Source: CAYOHR01 sp964512145 (GTDB taxonomy: Bacteria; Bacteroidota; Bacteroidia; Flavobacteriales_G; JALEGO01). From it: a stretch of DNA of 64,000 nucleotides. The notes beneath the pieces are model-generated. The model saw only the letters and a program-made list of their open reading frames with translations. It was not told the origin of the DNA and did no database searches. A program made the translations under genes and the position numbers. The DNA lies in contig CAZEIM010000012.1 of NCBI GenBank assembly GCA_964512145.1, forward strand, positions 4,928 to 68,927, written 5' to 3'. This document shows, in pieces, positions 18,655 to 28,700 of the stretch. The number at the start of each line of letters is the position of its first letter. Position 1 is the first letter of the stretch.

Positions 18655-19452
18655 ATGAAAATTGGAATTTTCGACTCAGGAATTGGGGGACTAACGGTAG
18701 CAAAAGAAATTCATACGTTACTTCCTCAGTTACAAATTATTTACTTTGGAGATACAGCTCATTTACCATATGGTGAAAAATCAAAAGAGTCGATTATTCA
18801 ATACTCCAAAAAAATTGGTGACTTTTTAGTTTCTCAAGGCTGTGAACATATTATTATTGCTTGTAATACGGCATCTTCTTTTGCTTATGAGTCATTAAAA
18901 AAACATCTATACGGGAAAGCTTTTGTTTATAATGTTATTGATCCGGTAGTAGATTATGTTGTAGAAAACCACCCACAAAAAAACATTGGTATTATTGGAA
19001 CTAAAGGCACCATAAGTTCAAGAATTTATCCGAGAAAAATACAAACCAAAGACAAAAAAATTAAAGTTAACTCCTTAGCTACTCCTCTTTTAGCTCCAAT
19101 GATTGAAGAAGGATTTTTTGATAATAAAATCAGTAAAACCATTATCTTTAATTACTTATCTAAAAAAGAATTGAAAAATATTGATGTGCTTATTTTGGCC
19201 TGTACACATTATCCTTTAATTAAAACAACTATACAATCTTACTATAAAAAAAAGGTGGATATTTTAGATTCGGCCAATATAGTGGCTAAATTTATTTGTG
19301 AAAAATTAAACATAAAAACCTCACAGGCTATATCAATGAATAAACATCACTTTTATATCTCAGATTACACAAAATCTTTTGAAGAAAGTGCTATTAATTT
19401 TTTTGGAGAAAAAATTAAACTCTCTAAAAAAGACCTTTGGAAAAATGAATAA
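18655..19452 (+). CDS. murI: Glutamate racemase MurI
   Basis: Cofactor-independent racemase making D-Glu for peptidoglycan; 265 aa. Both catalytic cysteine motifs are present: IIIACNTASSFAYE (first Cys, about residue 74) and LILACTHYPLIKT (second Cys, about residue 182). The N-terminal FDSGIGGLTVAKEI binds substrate. The ATG is at 18655. The downstream histidine kinase starts within its last three codons, so the pair is translationally coupled. Confidence 0.96.
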   Translation: MKIGIFDSGIGGLTVAKEIHTLLPQLQIIYFGDTAHLPYGEKSKESIIQYSKKIGDFLVSQGCEHIIIACNTASSFAYESLKKHLYGKAFVYNVIDPVVDYVVENHPQKNIGIIGTKGTISSRIYPRKIQTKDKKIKVNSLATPLLAPMIEEGFFDNKISKTIIFNYLSKKELKNIDVLILACTHYPLIKTTIQSYYKKKVDILDSANIVAKFICEKLNIKTSQAISMNKHHFYISDYTKSFEESAINFFGEKIKLSKKDLWKNE

Positions 19453-20368
19453 TAAATTTACGCCTCGTAATGCCCCGTATAAAAAAGCTGTTTACCTTAT
19501 TTTAATTTATATTATTGCTCAATTCGTCTGGTGGGGGTATTTAATAGTTTCTCAAAGCTATTCTATCGAAAAAGCATTACTTTCAAGAAAAGTATGGATG
19601 GTTATAGGGGAAGGTTCAATCTTTATAGTATTAGTGGTGGTTGGGTTTATTCAAATAATAAAATCTATTGAAAAAGAGCAAATTTTAATCCATAATAAGC
19701 AAAATTTTTTGCTTTCAGTTTCTCACGAGTTAAAGTCACCATTAACCGCTATTAAATTATCCTTACAAACATTAAAAAAAGGTGAAATACCTTTTCATCA
19801 GATTCAAAAAATATCCGATATTTCAATTCAACAAACCGAAAGACTTTCAAAACTAGTAGATAATATACTTTTAACATCAACACTCGAAAACAATTCATTT
19901 ACACCATACCTTGAAAAGGTAAATATAAACGACATATACGAGCAAATAATAGATGAATTACTTCTACTATATAAAAAACCAAAGGAATTATATGTTTTTA
20001 AAAATAATACAAGCAATCATGTAATAATTGATAAGGTAGCATTATATTCAATTCTATTTAATCTAATTGAAAATGCCACAAAATACTCTCCACTTGAAGC
20101 GCCTATTAAAACTTCATTAAGCCTTAACAATCATCATTATATTTTAACAGTATCTGATTCTGGAGCAGGCATTTCAGATCCGGATAAAAAAAAGGTGTTT
20201 AATTTATTTTATCGTGTAGGGGATGAAAATACCAGAACAAACAAAGGGACTGGTTTAGGATTATACATCGTTAAAAAAATGATTCAAACATTAAAAGGAG
20301 AAATATTCATTAAAGATAATACCCCTAATGGTTGTATTTTTGAAGTAATTTTTAAACAAAATGAGTAA
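19445..20368 (+). CDS. Membrane sensor histidine kinase (orphan)
   Basis: About 307 aa. Two N-terminal membrane helices (about 13-35 and 52-72) flank a short extracytoplasmic loop, followed directly by the dimerisation/phosphoacceptor domain with SVSHELKSPLTAIK (His about residue 95) and the ATPase domain with N-box NLIENATKYSP, G1 DSGAGIS and G2 GTGLGLYIVKKM. There is no HAMP or PAS domain. The ATG at 19445 overlaps murI by 8 bases; its stop overlaps gpmI by 8. No response regulator is encoded next to it, so its partner lies elsewhere. Confidence 0.9.
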   Translation: MNNKFTPRNAPYKKAVYLILIYIIAQFVWWGYLIVSQSYSIEKALLSRKVWMVIGEGSIFIVLVVVGFIQIIKSIEKEQILIHNKQNFLLSVSHELKSPLTAIKLSLQTLKKGEIPFHQIQKISDISIQQTERLSKLVDNILLTSTLENNSFTPYLEKVNINDIYEQIIDELLLLYKKPKELYVFKNNTSNHVIIDKVALYSILFNLIENATKYSPLEAPIKTSLSLNNHHYILTVSDSGAGISDPDKKKVFNLFYRVGDENTRTNKGTGLGLYIVKKMIQTLKGEIFIKDNTPNGCIFEVIFKQNE

Positions 20369-21875
20369 AAAAGTTTTATTGGCTATATTAGATGGATGGG
20401 GAATAGGGAATAAAACCAAGTCAGACGCTATTTATCAGGCTAATACGCCTTGTATGGATAATCTGTTAAATGTATATCCAAACGCTACTCTAAACACCTC
20501 CGGTGAAGATGTTGGTTTACCAAAAGGGCAAATGGGTAATTCTGAAGTTGGTCATTTAAACATAGGGGCAGGCAGAATTGTTTACCAAGAATTAACTAGA
20601 ATAAGTAAATCAATTCATGAAGGTGATTTTTTTAAAAATCATGTGCTAATAAACGCATTTCAATATGCCGAAAAAAATCATGTAAATGTGCACTTTATGG
20701 GTTTATTCTCAGATGGGGGTGTACATTCTCATATGGAACATCTTTATGCGTTAATTGATATGAGCAGACTTTATTCATTAAAAGGGGTGTATATTCATGC
20801 ATTTTTAGATGGTAGAGATACCGACCCAAAATCAGGGTATAATTATATAAAACAGTATTTAGAATTAGAACATCCAATGGATAATTTTCGTTTAGCAACA
20901 ATTATTGGAAGATATTATGCTATGGACAGGGATAATCGATGGGAAAGAATTCAAAAAGCTTATAATCTGCTAGTTAATCGGTCCGGAACCCAAACTCATA
21001 ACTTTTTAAATTCCATCCAAGAACATTATGATAAAGGAATAACCGATGAATTTATGGAACCCCTATATAATGCAGAATTATCAGACACCTCCATAAAGCC
21101 AAATGATGTGGTAATTTGTTTTAATTTTAGAACCGATAGATGCAGGGAAATAACCAAAGCATTAACACAAAAAGATATGCCTGAATACAATATGAAAAAA
21201 ATCCCATTGCATTATGTAACCATGACAAAATATGATGATACTTTTGATAACATACAAGTTGTTTTTGAAAAAGATACTCTTCAAAACACCTTAGGAGATG
21301 TTTTACAACAGCATGAAAAATGTCAAGTCAGGATCGCTGAAACAGAAAAATATCCTCATGTTACATTTTTCTTTTCGGGGGGGCGAGAAAATCCTTTTCG
21401 TTTAGAAAAAAGAATATTAATTAACTCCCCAAAAGTTGCTACGTATGATTTAATGCCCCAAATGAGTGCTTATGAGGTAACCGAGCATGTACTTATAGAA
21501 ATACAAAACAACAAGCCAGATTTTATTTGTTTAAATTTTGCTAATGCTGATATGGTTGGGCATACCGGAGTATATGATGCTATTATTAAAGCGGTTGAAA
21601 CAGTAGACGAATGTTTGTGTAAAATTTTGCAAGAAGCCAAAAAAAATGAATACTCAATAGTGATTATTGCAGACCACGGAAACGCGGATATTGCTATTAA
21701 TTCAGACGGTAGCCCAAATACCGCTCATACAACGAACCCTGTGCCAATAATTGTAATTGATAAGGACACCAAACTTGTAAAAAATGGCATATTAGCAGAT
21801 ATTGCTCCAAGCATACTAAAACTAATGAGTTTACCTCAGCCTAAAGAAATGACTGGTAATATTATAATTGCTTAA
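20361..21875 (+). CDS. gpmI: 2,3-bisphosphoglycerate-independent phosphoglycerate mutase
   Basis: Interconverts 3- and 2-phosphoglycerate in glycolysis and gluconeogenesis; 504 aa, typical length. An alkaline-phosphatase-superfamily metalloenzyme: the N-terminal LDGWGIG, the phosphoserine nucleophile in MGNSEVGHLNIGAGR (about residue 61), FLDGRDTDPKSG, NFANADMVGHTG and IIADHGNAD supply the Mn ligands and active site. The ATG overlaps the kinase gene end. Third gene of a murI-kinase-gpmI operon. Confidence 0.97.
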   Translation: MSKKVLLAILDGWGIGNKTKSDAIYQANTPCMDNLLNVYPNATLNTSGEDVGLPKGQMGNSEVGHLNIGAGRIVYQELTRISKSIHEGDFFKNHVLINAFQYAEKNHVNVHFMGLFSDGGVHSHMEHLYALIDMSRLYSLKGVYIHAFLDGRDTDPKSGYNYIKQYLELEHPMDNFRLATIIGRYYAMDRDNRWERIQKAYNLLVNRSGTQTHNFLNSIQEHYDKGITDEFMEPLYNAELSDTSIKPNDVVICFNFRTDRCREITKALTQKDMPEYNMKKIPLHYVTMTKYDDTFDNIQVVFEKDTLQNTLGDVLQQHEKCQVRIAETEKYPHVTFFFSGGRENPFRLEKRILINSPKVATYDLMPQMSAYEVTEHVLIEIQNNKPDFICLNFANADMVGHTGVYDAIIKAVETVDECLCKILQEAKKNEYSIVIIADHGNADIAINSDGSPNTAHTTNPVPIIVIDKDTKLVKNGILADIAPSILKLMSLPQPKEMTGNIIIA

Positions 21876-21883
21876 ACGTACGA

Positions 21884-22468
21884 TTATTCTTTTTGAAATA
21901 ATATTTTCTCAGTCATTTCACAGATAATATGTCCTATAAGCATATGACATTCTTGAATTCTGGGGGTATCTGTGCTGGGTATTTGAATGATGTATTGACA
22001 TAAATCTTTCATTTTTCCTCCATGTTGACCCGTTAAACCAACTACAATAATTCCTTTTTTATTAGCTGTTTCTATAGCTTCTAGAATATTTTCTGAATTA
22101 CCACTAGTTGATAATGCCATAAGTATGTCTCCCTTATTTCCCATCGCCTCTACCAATCTACTATACACCATGTTATACCCATAGTCATTTGCTACGGCAG
22201 TTAAATAAGAGCTGTTCGTATGTAAGGCTTCAGAAAACAAAGGTGGACGATCAAAATAATATCTGCCACTTAGCTCTGCCGCTAAATGTTGGGCATCGGC
22301 AGCACTACCTCCATTACCACACCATAATACCTTATGATTTGTTTGATAACATTTTATTATTTCTTGTATGATTTGCTCAAGTTTTTGAAGTAAAATATCT
22401 GAATGTAAAAAACTTGTTTTTACATTTGTAGACTCTTCTATTCTTGATTTAATAATAGACAAATTCAT
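21884..22468 (-). CDS. gmhA: Phosphoheptose isomerase-like SIS protein
   Basis: A 194-aa SIS-domain sugar isomerase. GmhA converts sedoheptulose 7-phosphate to D-glycero-manno-heptose 7-phosphate for LPS inner core. Seen: WCGNGGSAADAQHLAAELSG (phosphate loop and catalytic Glu), ALSTSGNSENILEAI (second phosphate loop), and IQECHMLIGHIICEM with the catalytic His. The length and layout match E. coli GmhA (192 aa). Convergent with gpmI, with 8 bases between stops. A different SIS isomerase cannot be wholly excluded. Confidence 0.85.
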   Translation of the reverse strand: MNLSIIKSRIEESTNVKTSFLHSDILLQKLEQIIQEIIKCYQTNHKVLWCGNGGSAADAQHLAAELSGRYYFDRPPLFSEALHTNSSYLTAVANDYGYNMVYSRLVEAMGNKGDILMALSTSGNSENILEAIETANKKGIIVVGLTGQHGGKMKDLCQYIIQIPSTDTPRIQECHMLIGHIICEMTEKILFQKE

Positions 22469-22597
22469 TTTTATATTCTAAGCAAATATACATTCTAAAA
22501 AATGATATCAACACAAATGATATGAAGAAAAAAATGAAAGAATATATGAATATTTAAGCAAACTTTTTTACATTGCATCTTACATAATATTTACACT

Positions 22598-23644
22598 ATG
22601 AAATTAGATATTGCGCTGCTAAAAAAAATTTGTGAAACACCCGGAGCCCCCGGCTTTGAATCTAAAATTAGAACTCTTGTGTTACAAGAAGTTAAAAAAT
22701 ATGCTCATACTGTGTCGCTAGATAATATGGGTAACGTATCTGTGTTTATTAAAGGAAACGACAGCTCCAAGAAAATAATGTCGGCTGCACATATGGATGA
22801 AATTGGTTTTATTGTTAAACACATTGATGAACAAGGATTTATTAAATTTCATACTTTAGGCGGATTTGATCCTAAAACATTAACATCTCAAAGGGTTTGG
22901 GTGCATGGGAAAAAAGATTTAATAGGGGTAATGGGAAGTAAACCCATACATGTTATGAGTGATGAAGAAAAAAATAAAACCCCAAAAACAACCGATTATT
23001 TTATCGATTTAGGAATGTCTCAAAAAGAGGTAGAAAAATATATTTCTGTAGGCGATTCTATTACAAGATATCAAGATTTAATTGAAATTGGCAATCAATT
23101 ATCGTGTAAATCGTTAGATAATAGAATTTCTGTTTTTGTTTTATTACAAGCCATAAAAATGCTAAAAAAACCTTCTTATGATTTTTATGCGGTATTTACT
23201 GTGCAAGAAGAAGTTGGTTTAAGAGGAGCTCAAGTTTCTGCTCAAGCTATACAACCCGATTATTCTATAACGTTAGATACTACTATTGCTTTTGATGTTC
23301 CGGGAGCAAGGCCCGAAGAGATGGTTACAAAATTAGGTGGAGGAACTGCTATAAAAATTATGGATTCTTCGGTTATTTGCGATTACCGAATGGTGCAATA
23401 TTTAAAAAATATTGCCAAAAAAAATAATATTACTTGGCAACCTGAAATATTAACAGCAGGAGGTACAGATACAGCCAATCTTCAGCGTATGACACCAGGA
23501 GGCTCTATTGCGGGAGCCATTTCTATACCCACAAGGCATATTCACCAAACAGTAGAAATGGTCAATAAAAATGATGTGCAAAATTCAATAGAATTGCTGG
23601 CTAAAGCAATAGAAAACATACACACATATAATTGGAAATTTTAA
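22598..23644 (+). CDS. M42-family metallo-aminopeptidase
   Basis: A 348-aa dinuclear zinc aminopeptidase or glutamyl-aminopeptidase-like enzyme, cytoplasmic, forming large tetrahedral assemblies in characterised members. Metal and catalytic residues are visible: AAHMDEIGF (His, Asp), CKSLDNRISVF (bridging Asp), VQEEVGLRGAQ (catalytic Glu and ligand), TLDTT, and IPTRHIHQTVEMV (final His). AGGTDTANLQR is the usual loop. Its stop lies inside a 30-base perfect inverted repeat. Confidence 0.93.
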   Translation: MKLDIALLKKICETPGAPGFESKIRTLVLQEVKKYAHTVSLDNMGNVSVFIKGNDSSKKIMSAAHMDEIGFIVKHIDEQGFIKFHTLGGFDPKTLTSQRVWVHGKKDLIGVMGSKPIHVMSDEEKNKTPKTTDYFIDLGMSQKEVEKYISVGDSITRYQDLIEIGNQLSCKSLDNRISVFVLLQAIKMLKKPSYDFYAVFTVQEEVGLRGAQVSAQAIQPDYSITLDTTIAFDVPGARPEEMVTKLGGGTAIKIMDSSVICDYRMVQYLKNIAKKNNITWQPEILTAGGTDTANLQRMTPGGSIAGAISIPTRHIHQTVEMVNKNDVQNSIELLAKAIENIHTYNWKF

Positions 23645-23665
23645 TGTAACTTTACATTAAAATTT
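23636..23665. terminator. 30-base inverted repeat across the M42 stop codon
   Basis: Perfect 14-base arms (AAATTTTAATGTAA and its complement) around a 2-base centre. The M42 TAA stop lies within the left arm. It could act as a weak AT-rich terminator, an RNA stability element, or a dyad operator for the gene starting 6 bases later. Confidence 0.5.
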
Positions 23666-23670
23666 GTATT

Positions 23671-24519
23671 ATGAAATCTAAATTACTATTCATATTAAGC
23701 TTAACCTTTTTATTGAGTATTTTTTATGTTTTTTATTCGGATAAACAGGTTACAAATGCAAGTACTTCAGGCGCTCCCGCAGGACATACAGGTGTTTCCT
23801 TAGCGATATCTGGTGAAGCTTCCTGTACTAATTGTCACACCGGAACACAAATAAATGGGGATAGTGCTTTATCTATAACACATAACATTCCGGTAGCTGG
23901 TTATGTTGCCGGACAAACATATTCTATTACGCTCATATTAAATAAATCGGGTATTGTTAAATCCGGCTTTCAAATAGGTTGTTTTCAAGGAACCACAAAC
24001 ACTCAAGCGGGTAGCTTTGTTTCTAACACCGATGTACAAACTTTATCTTCTGGTAAATACGCAACCCATAAATCGACCAGTACTTCAGGAACAAACGGTA
24101 GAAACTGGACATTTGATTGGATAGCTCCTATCACAGGAACCGGAAATGTAACTTTTTCTTTCTCAGCAAATGCTAGCAATAATAACAATACCACATCGGG
24201 AGATCAAATTTATCATAATTTAATTTCAGTAACTGAAGATGCTTCTATAAGCACACAAAATATTCAACTAGAAAAAAACATTCATGTATATCCCAATCCA
24301 ATAAAAATGGGCGAACCATTACAAATTTATACCTCAAATAATGAGTCTGCATCTATAGAAATTTTTGATGTAAAAGGAACAAATGTTTTTTCTCAAAAAT
24401 TAGCCTTGCAAATAGGGATTAATGTAGTTAATTACTCTAATATTTCAAATGGTATTTATCTAATTAAAGTTACAACGCCTACTAAACAATTTCAGCGCCA
24501 ATGGGTTTTTTATAATTAA
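23671..24519 (+). CDS. T9SS protein with choice-of-anchor V domain and CxxCH motif
   Basis: A 282-aa exported protein. A signal peptide-like hydrophobic helix (about 3-21) is followed by GAPAGHTG and SCTNCHTG, the characteristic start of the 'choice-of-anchor V' domain, in which CTNCH has the form of a haem-c attachment site. A beta-sandwich-like domain continues to about residue 190, with a type A T9SS sorting tail at the end (IHVYPNPIKMGEP ... GIYLIKV). Family knowledge: these domains occur on many Bacteroidetes surface proteins. Whether haem is actually bound is not established by sequence. Confidence 0.82.
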   Translation: MKSKLLFILSLTFLLSIFYVFYSDKQVTNASTSGAPAGHTGVSLAISGEASCTNCHTGTQINGDSALSITHNIPVAGYVAGQTYSITLILNKSGIVKSGFQIGCFQGTTNTQAGSFVSNTDVQTLSSGKYATHKSTSTSGTNGRNWTFDWIAPITGTGNVTFSFSANASNNNNTTSGDQIYHNLISVTEDASISTQNIQLEKNIHVYPNPIKMGEPLQIYTSNNESASIEIFDVKGTNVFSQKLALQIGINVVNYSNISNGIYLIKVTTPTKQFQRQWVFYN

Positions 24520-24540
24520 TTTGTTGCGCAAAAAATATTC

Positions 24541-25770
24541 ATGTTGATTACTTTTAAAATAGCATTACGCTATATTTTTTCAAAATACTATAAAAATTTA
24601 ATTAATTTAATTACAACCATAGCTATTTTTAGTTTGGTTATTGGAACTATTTCATTAACCATTGTAATGTCGGCATTTAATGGATTAGATGATTTAATAA
24701 AAAACTTATACGAATCGTTCGATCCAGATATTAAAATTATGCCCAATAAGGGTAAAACTTTTTTTTTAAGCGATATTCCATTAGAATCTATAAAAAACAT
24801 ACAAGGTGTTGAAGCTATTTTGCCTAGTATAGACGAAACTGCATATGTTAAATACGAAAATAATGAAACTATCGTTCGCATAAAGGGTGTGGAACATGAC
24901 TTTTGTAAATCTGTACCTTTTGAAAAAACAATAGTAGAAGGAAAATATTTACTACAAGAAAGTGAAATGCCTTTTACTGTTATTGGATATCAAATAGCTG
25001 CAAAGCTGGGAGTATATATAGCAGATTTTCCTAAAAAAATTGACATATATGCCGCTAGACGCAATGGAAAAATAAATACCATGAATCCAGAAACTTTTTT
25101 TCAAAGTAAATCGGTATATCCATCGGGTGTATTTGCAATTAATCAAGATTTTGATGCAAAATATATGTTAACCTCTATTGCTTTTGCAAGAGAATTATTT
25201 GATTTTTCAACAAATGAACTGTCTTATCTGGAAATAAAGGTTAAAAGTGGTTACTCTAAAGCAGCTGTTAAACAACAAATTTATTCCATAATAAAGAATG
25301 AAAATTTCACGATAAAAACAAGAGAAGAGTTAAATGAAGTGGTGTTTAAAACCAATAAAACCGAAAAGTGGATAACCTATTTTATACTCTTATTTGTATT
25401 GATTATTTGCTTGTTTAATTTAATGGGAGCTATAACTATGATTTTACTGGATAAAAAAAAGGATATATACACCTTATATTCCATGGGTTTATCTGTTAAA
25501 AAAATTAAACAAGTTTTCTCATTTACGGGAATTGCTATTACCTGTATTGGCACAATTACCGGACTCATGCTAGGTATTGCTATTTGTTATGCGCAAAGTA
25601 AATTTAACTTAGTTACCATACAGCAAGGTATTGTTGAGGCCTATCCAGTTAAAGTAAAATGGCAAGATATAGTACTTATTTTTTCTACGGTTACAATTAT
25701 TGGGTATTTTGCCGGTTTAATTCCGGTAAACCTACTGATTAATAAAAAGTCGATTTATGCAAAAAATTAA
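24541..25770 (+). CDS. FtsX/LolE-like ABC transporter permease
   Basis: A 409-aa permease with one N-terminal membrane helix (about 20-45), a large periplasmic MacB-PCD-type domain (about 46-270), and three C-terminal helices (about 275-400) containing LMGAITMILLDKKKDIYTLYSMG, the classic coupling region. This architecture is that of LolC/LolE lipoprotein-release or MacB-type permeases. No ATPase gene is adjacent. Its end overlaps the start of the giant surface protein by 14 bases, so the two may be co-translated, which is unusual for such different products. Confidence 0.87.
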   Translation: MLITFKIALRYIFSKYYKNLINLITTIAIFSLVIGTISLTIVMSAFNGLDDLIKNLYESFDPDIKIMPNKGKTFFLSDIPLESIKNIQGVEAILPSIDETAYVKYENNETIVRIKGVEHDFCKSVPFEKTIVEGKYLLQESEMPFTVIGYQIAAKLGVYIADFPKKIDIYAARRNGKINTMNPETFFQSKSVYPSGVFAINQDFDAKYMLTSIAFARELFDFSTNELSYLEIKVKSGYSKAAVKQQIYSIIKNENFTIKTREELNEVVFKTNKTEKWITYFILLFVLIICLFNLMGAITMILLDKKKDIYTLYSMGLSVKKIKQVFSFTGIAITCIGTITGLMLGIAICYAQSKFNLVTIQQGIVEAYPVKVKWQDIVLIFSTVTIIGYFAGLIPVNLLINKKSIYAKN

Positions 25771-28700
25771 AATAGTCCTTTTATTTATATTTATTCTTTG
25801 CACTGCTTTATCTAAAGGTATAAACGATTGGGTAATTACTCCCAACCTTGGTCAATACTCTAATCAACTTGGGGAGACAAGAAATGATATTACTGCAGTT
25901 GTAAAAACACCTCATTATAATTTAGCTTTTAAAAAAAATGGTTTGTCATATTATTTTTATAAAGTAGAAGATGTTCCGAATGAGTTTCTTAACGACTCAC
26001 TATTAAACCTTCTGAAAGCTGGAAATTCAATACAGGGGAAAAAAGTTTCTTATTTGCGTTTTGATGTTGATTTTAATAATGCAGAAATTAACCCAACTAT
26101 TTCTTATGAAAATATAACCGGTCATATTTCAAACTATTTTCTTGGCCAACTACCTGAACCTTTGCAAAATATTCCCTCATACCAAAAAATTACGTATCAC
26201 AATATTTATCCGAATATTGATTTTGTTTTTTACGTCTCAGAAAATAAACTCAAATACGATGTAGTAGTAAAGCCCGGAGCCGATCCCAATATTATCGAAT
26301 TTATATTTCCAAATGAAAATAGTGAAATTCGATTATCTGAAAATACCCTTCAAATACAAACTCAAGCTGGTACATATACAGAAAATATTCCAAGTGTATA
26401 CGAATTAGAAAATCCATCCAATCAAGTTTTATGTGATTACATTATTGAAAATCAATCCGTAAAATTTAATGTTTCAAAATATGATACTACTAAAACACTT
26501 ATAATTGACCCCGTAATTACCTGGTCAACATATTTTAATGGAGGTTATTCGAATGAAACATGGACCAATCCTGTCTTTGACGATTGTTCAAATATGTATG
26601 GAGTTGCATATACATACAGCACCGTATTTCCAACCTTAAATGCAGGCGGAAACTGGTTTGTTAATGTATTTGATAATTCTTTTCCTAATATTACCGAACT
26701 AGTGTTTGTTAAGTTTAATGCAAGTGGCGAGTTAATTTGGTCGACTTATTATGGCGGTAACTCTGGAGATTATTTAAATGTTGACTATGGAAAAAACTTA
26801 GCAATTGATGGATTAAACAGAGTGTATATTACAGGTAGAACAAGTAGCAGTAATTTTCCATTACTAAATGCCGGAGGTAGTTCTTATTTTGAGTCTAGCA
26901 CAGGAAATGATAGGGGTTTTATATTGTGTTTTAATGAAAATGGAAATAGATTATGGGCAACCATGTTTAACCAATCTGTTGCTTCAACTATGGGAAATGG
27001 TTCACAAATCAATGGAGTTGTTGCAGATGCTTCAGGGAATTTATATTTTACGGGGCAAACGTATCGTTTTAACAATAATGATATCCCTTTAGCAAATCCT
27101 GGAGGAGGAGCTTATTATCAAAGTACATTTAATGGAACCCAATGTATTACTATGGGTAAATTTAATGCCAATCATCAGCTTGTTTGGGGCACCTATGTAA
27201 ACCATCCGGCTACAAATTTTGAGCAGGGACATGATATTGATATAGACTTATTTGGCAATGTATTTATGATTGGTAGATCTAGTATTAATAATGGTTTAAA
27301 TCCAAACCCGGCATTTATAATTACAAATCCAGGGGGTGGAGCATACATTCAAAATTTACATGGGAGTCCGGGAGGAGGAGGAGCGACAGGCGATATGGTA
27401 ATTATGAAATTCAAACCAGATTTATCGTTGCATTGGTCTACATTGTACGGAGGTAATGGTGGGGATATAGGTTCACATATTGAAACGGATAAAGATGGAA
27501 ATGTTTACATAGTTGGTCGAGGAACAAATAGCACCGATTTTCCTGTTTTAAATCCAGGAGGCGGAGCATTTTATAACGGCACCTCAGTAGCAAATTTTGC
27601 ATCGTTTGGAATTAGAGAAAGTTTTTTACTTTGCTTCGATAATAATGGTGTTAGAAAATGGGCCACATATGTTAACTCAGGAACCGAAGGAAATACTCTT
27701 TTTGGGATTGGGTTGGATAATGCCAGCAATTTATATGTTTCGGGATATTGTAAAAATGATTTTCCTGTAGTAAACCACCCCGGGTACTATTTTCAATCAT
27801 CCAATTTAGGAATAAATGATGGTGTGTTTATGAAGTTTGATGAAAATTTTAAATTAAAATGGTCAACGTATTTTGGAGGCTCTGATAATGAATCTTTTTA
27901 TGTTAAACCAGCTGTTTTTCAAAACATATGTGGCGATACTATCTTTGCAACTTTTGGTAACTCTAAATCAACCGACTTCCCAGTACAAGACCCATTAACT
28001 GGAGCTTGGATGCAATCTTCCATTGGCAGCGGAGCTTCTACTTCTTCTGTATTGGTTCGATTTTTAATGCAAAATAATAGTGATTCATCGCATGTATATG
28101 ATACTACGGTATGTAATAGTGCAAATGTATTACTCGATGCAACTAGGCCTGGAGCTACATATGTTTGGCAAGATGGATCTACCGATTCAACCTATTTAGC
28201 TACAACCAGCGATACATTTTGGGTAGATATCACCTATAATTGTTGTACGTACAGAGATTCTTTTATAGTAACTATATTAGAACCTCCAATAAAAAAGGAT
28301 ACCATAGCTTGCGCTACACAACCTTTACTATTAAATGCATTAGTTCCTGGAGCTACCTATTTATGGCATGATGGTTCTAGTAATGCAAGCCTATCTGTAT
28401 CTCAGGAGGGTGTTTATTGGGTGGATATTACCGTTCAAGGATGTACTAAACGAGATACTTTTACTGTTGAATTTTATAAATCAACAGTATTAGACACAAC
28501 CATATGTTCAGGAAACTCCATAGTATTAACACCAGGATATTCAGGTGCAACCTATATTTGGCAAGACCTTTCTACCAACACACAATATTTAGCAACAGAT
28601 TCTGGAAAATATTGGTCGGAAGTGAATATTAATGGGTGTATTTTTACCGATAGTTTTTATGTTGCTTATTACCCCTCCGGCTCTAATATTGATACCTTTA

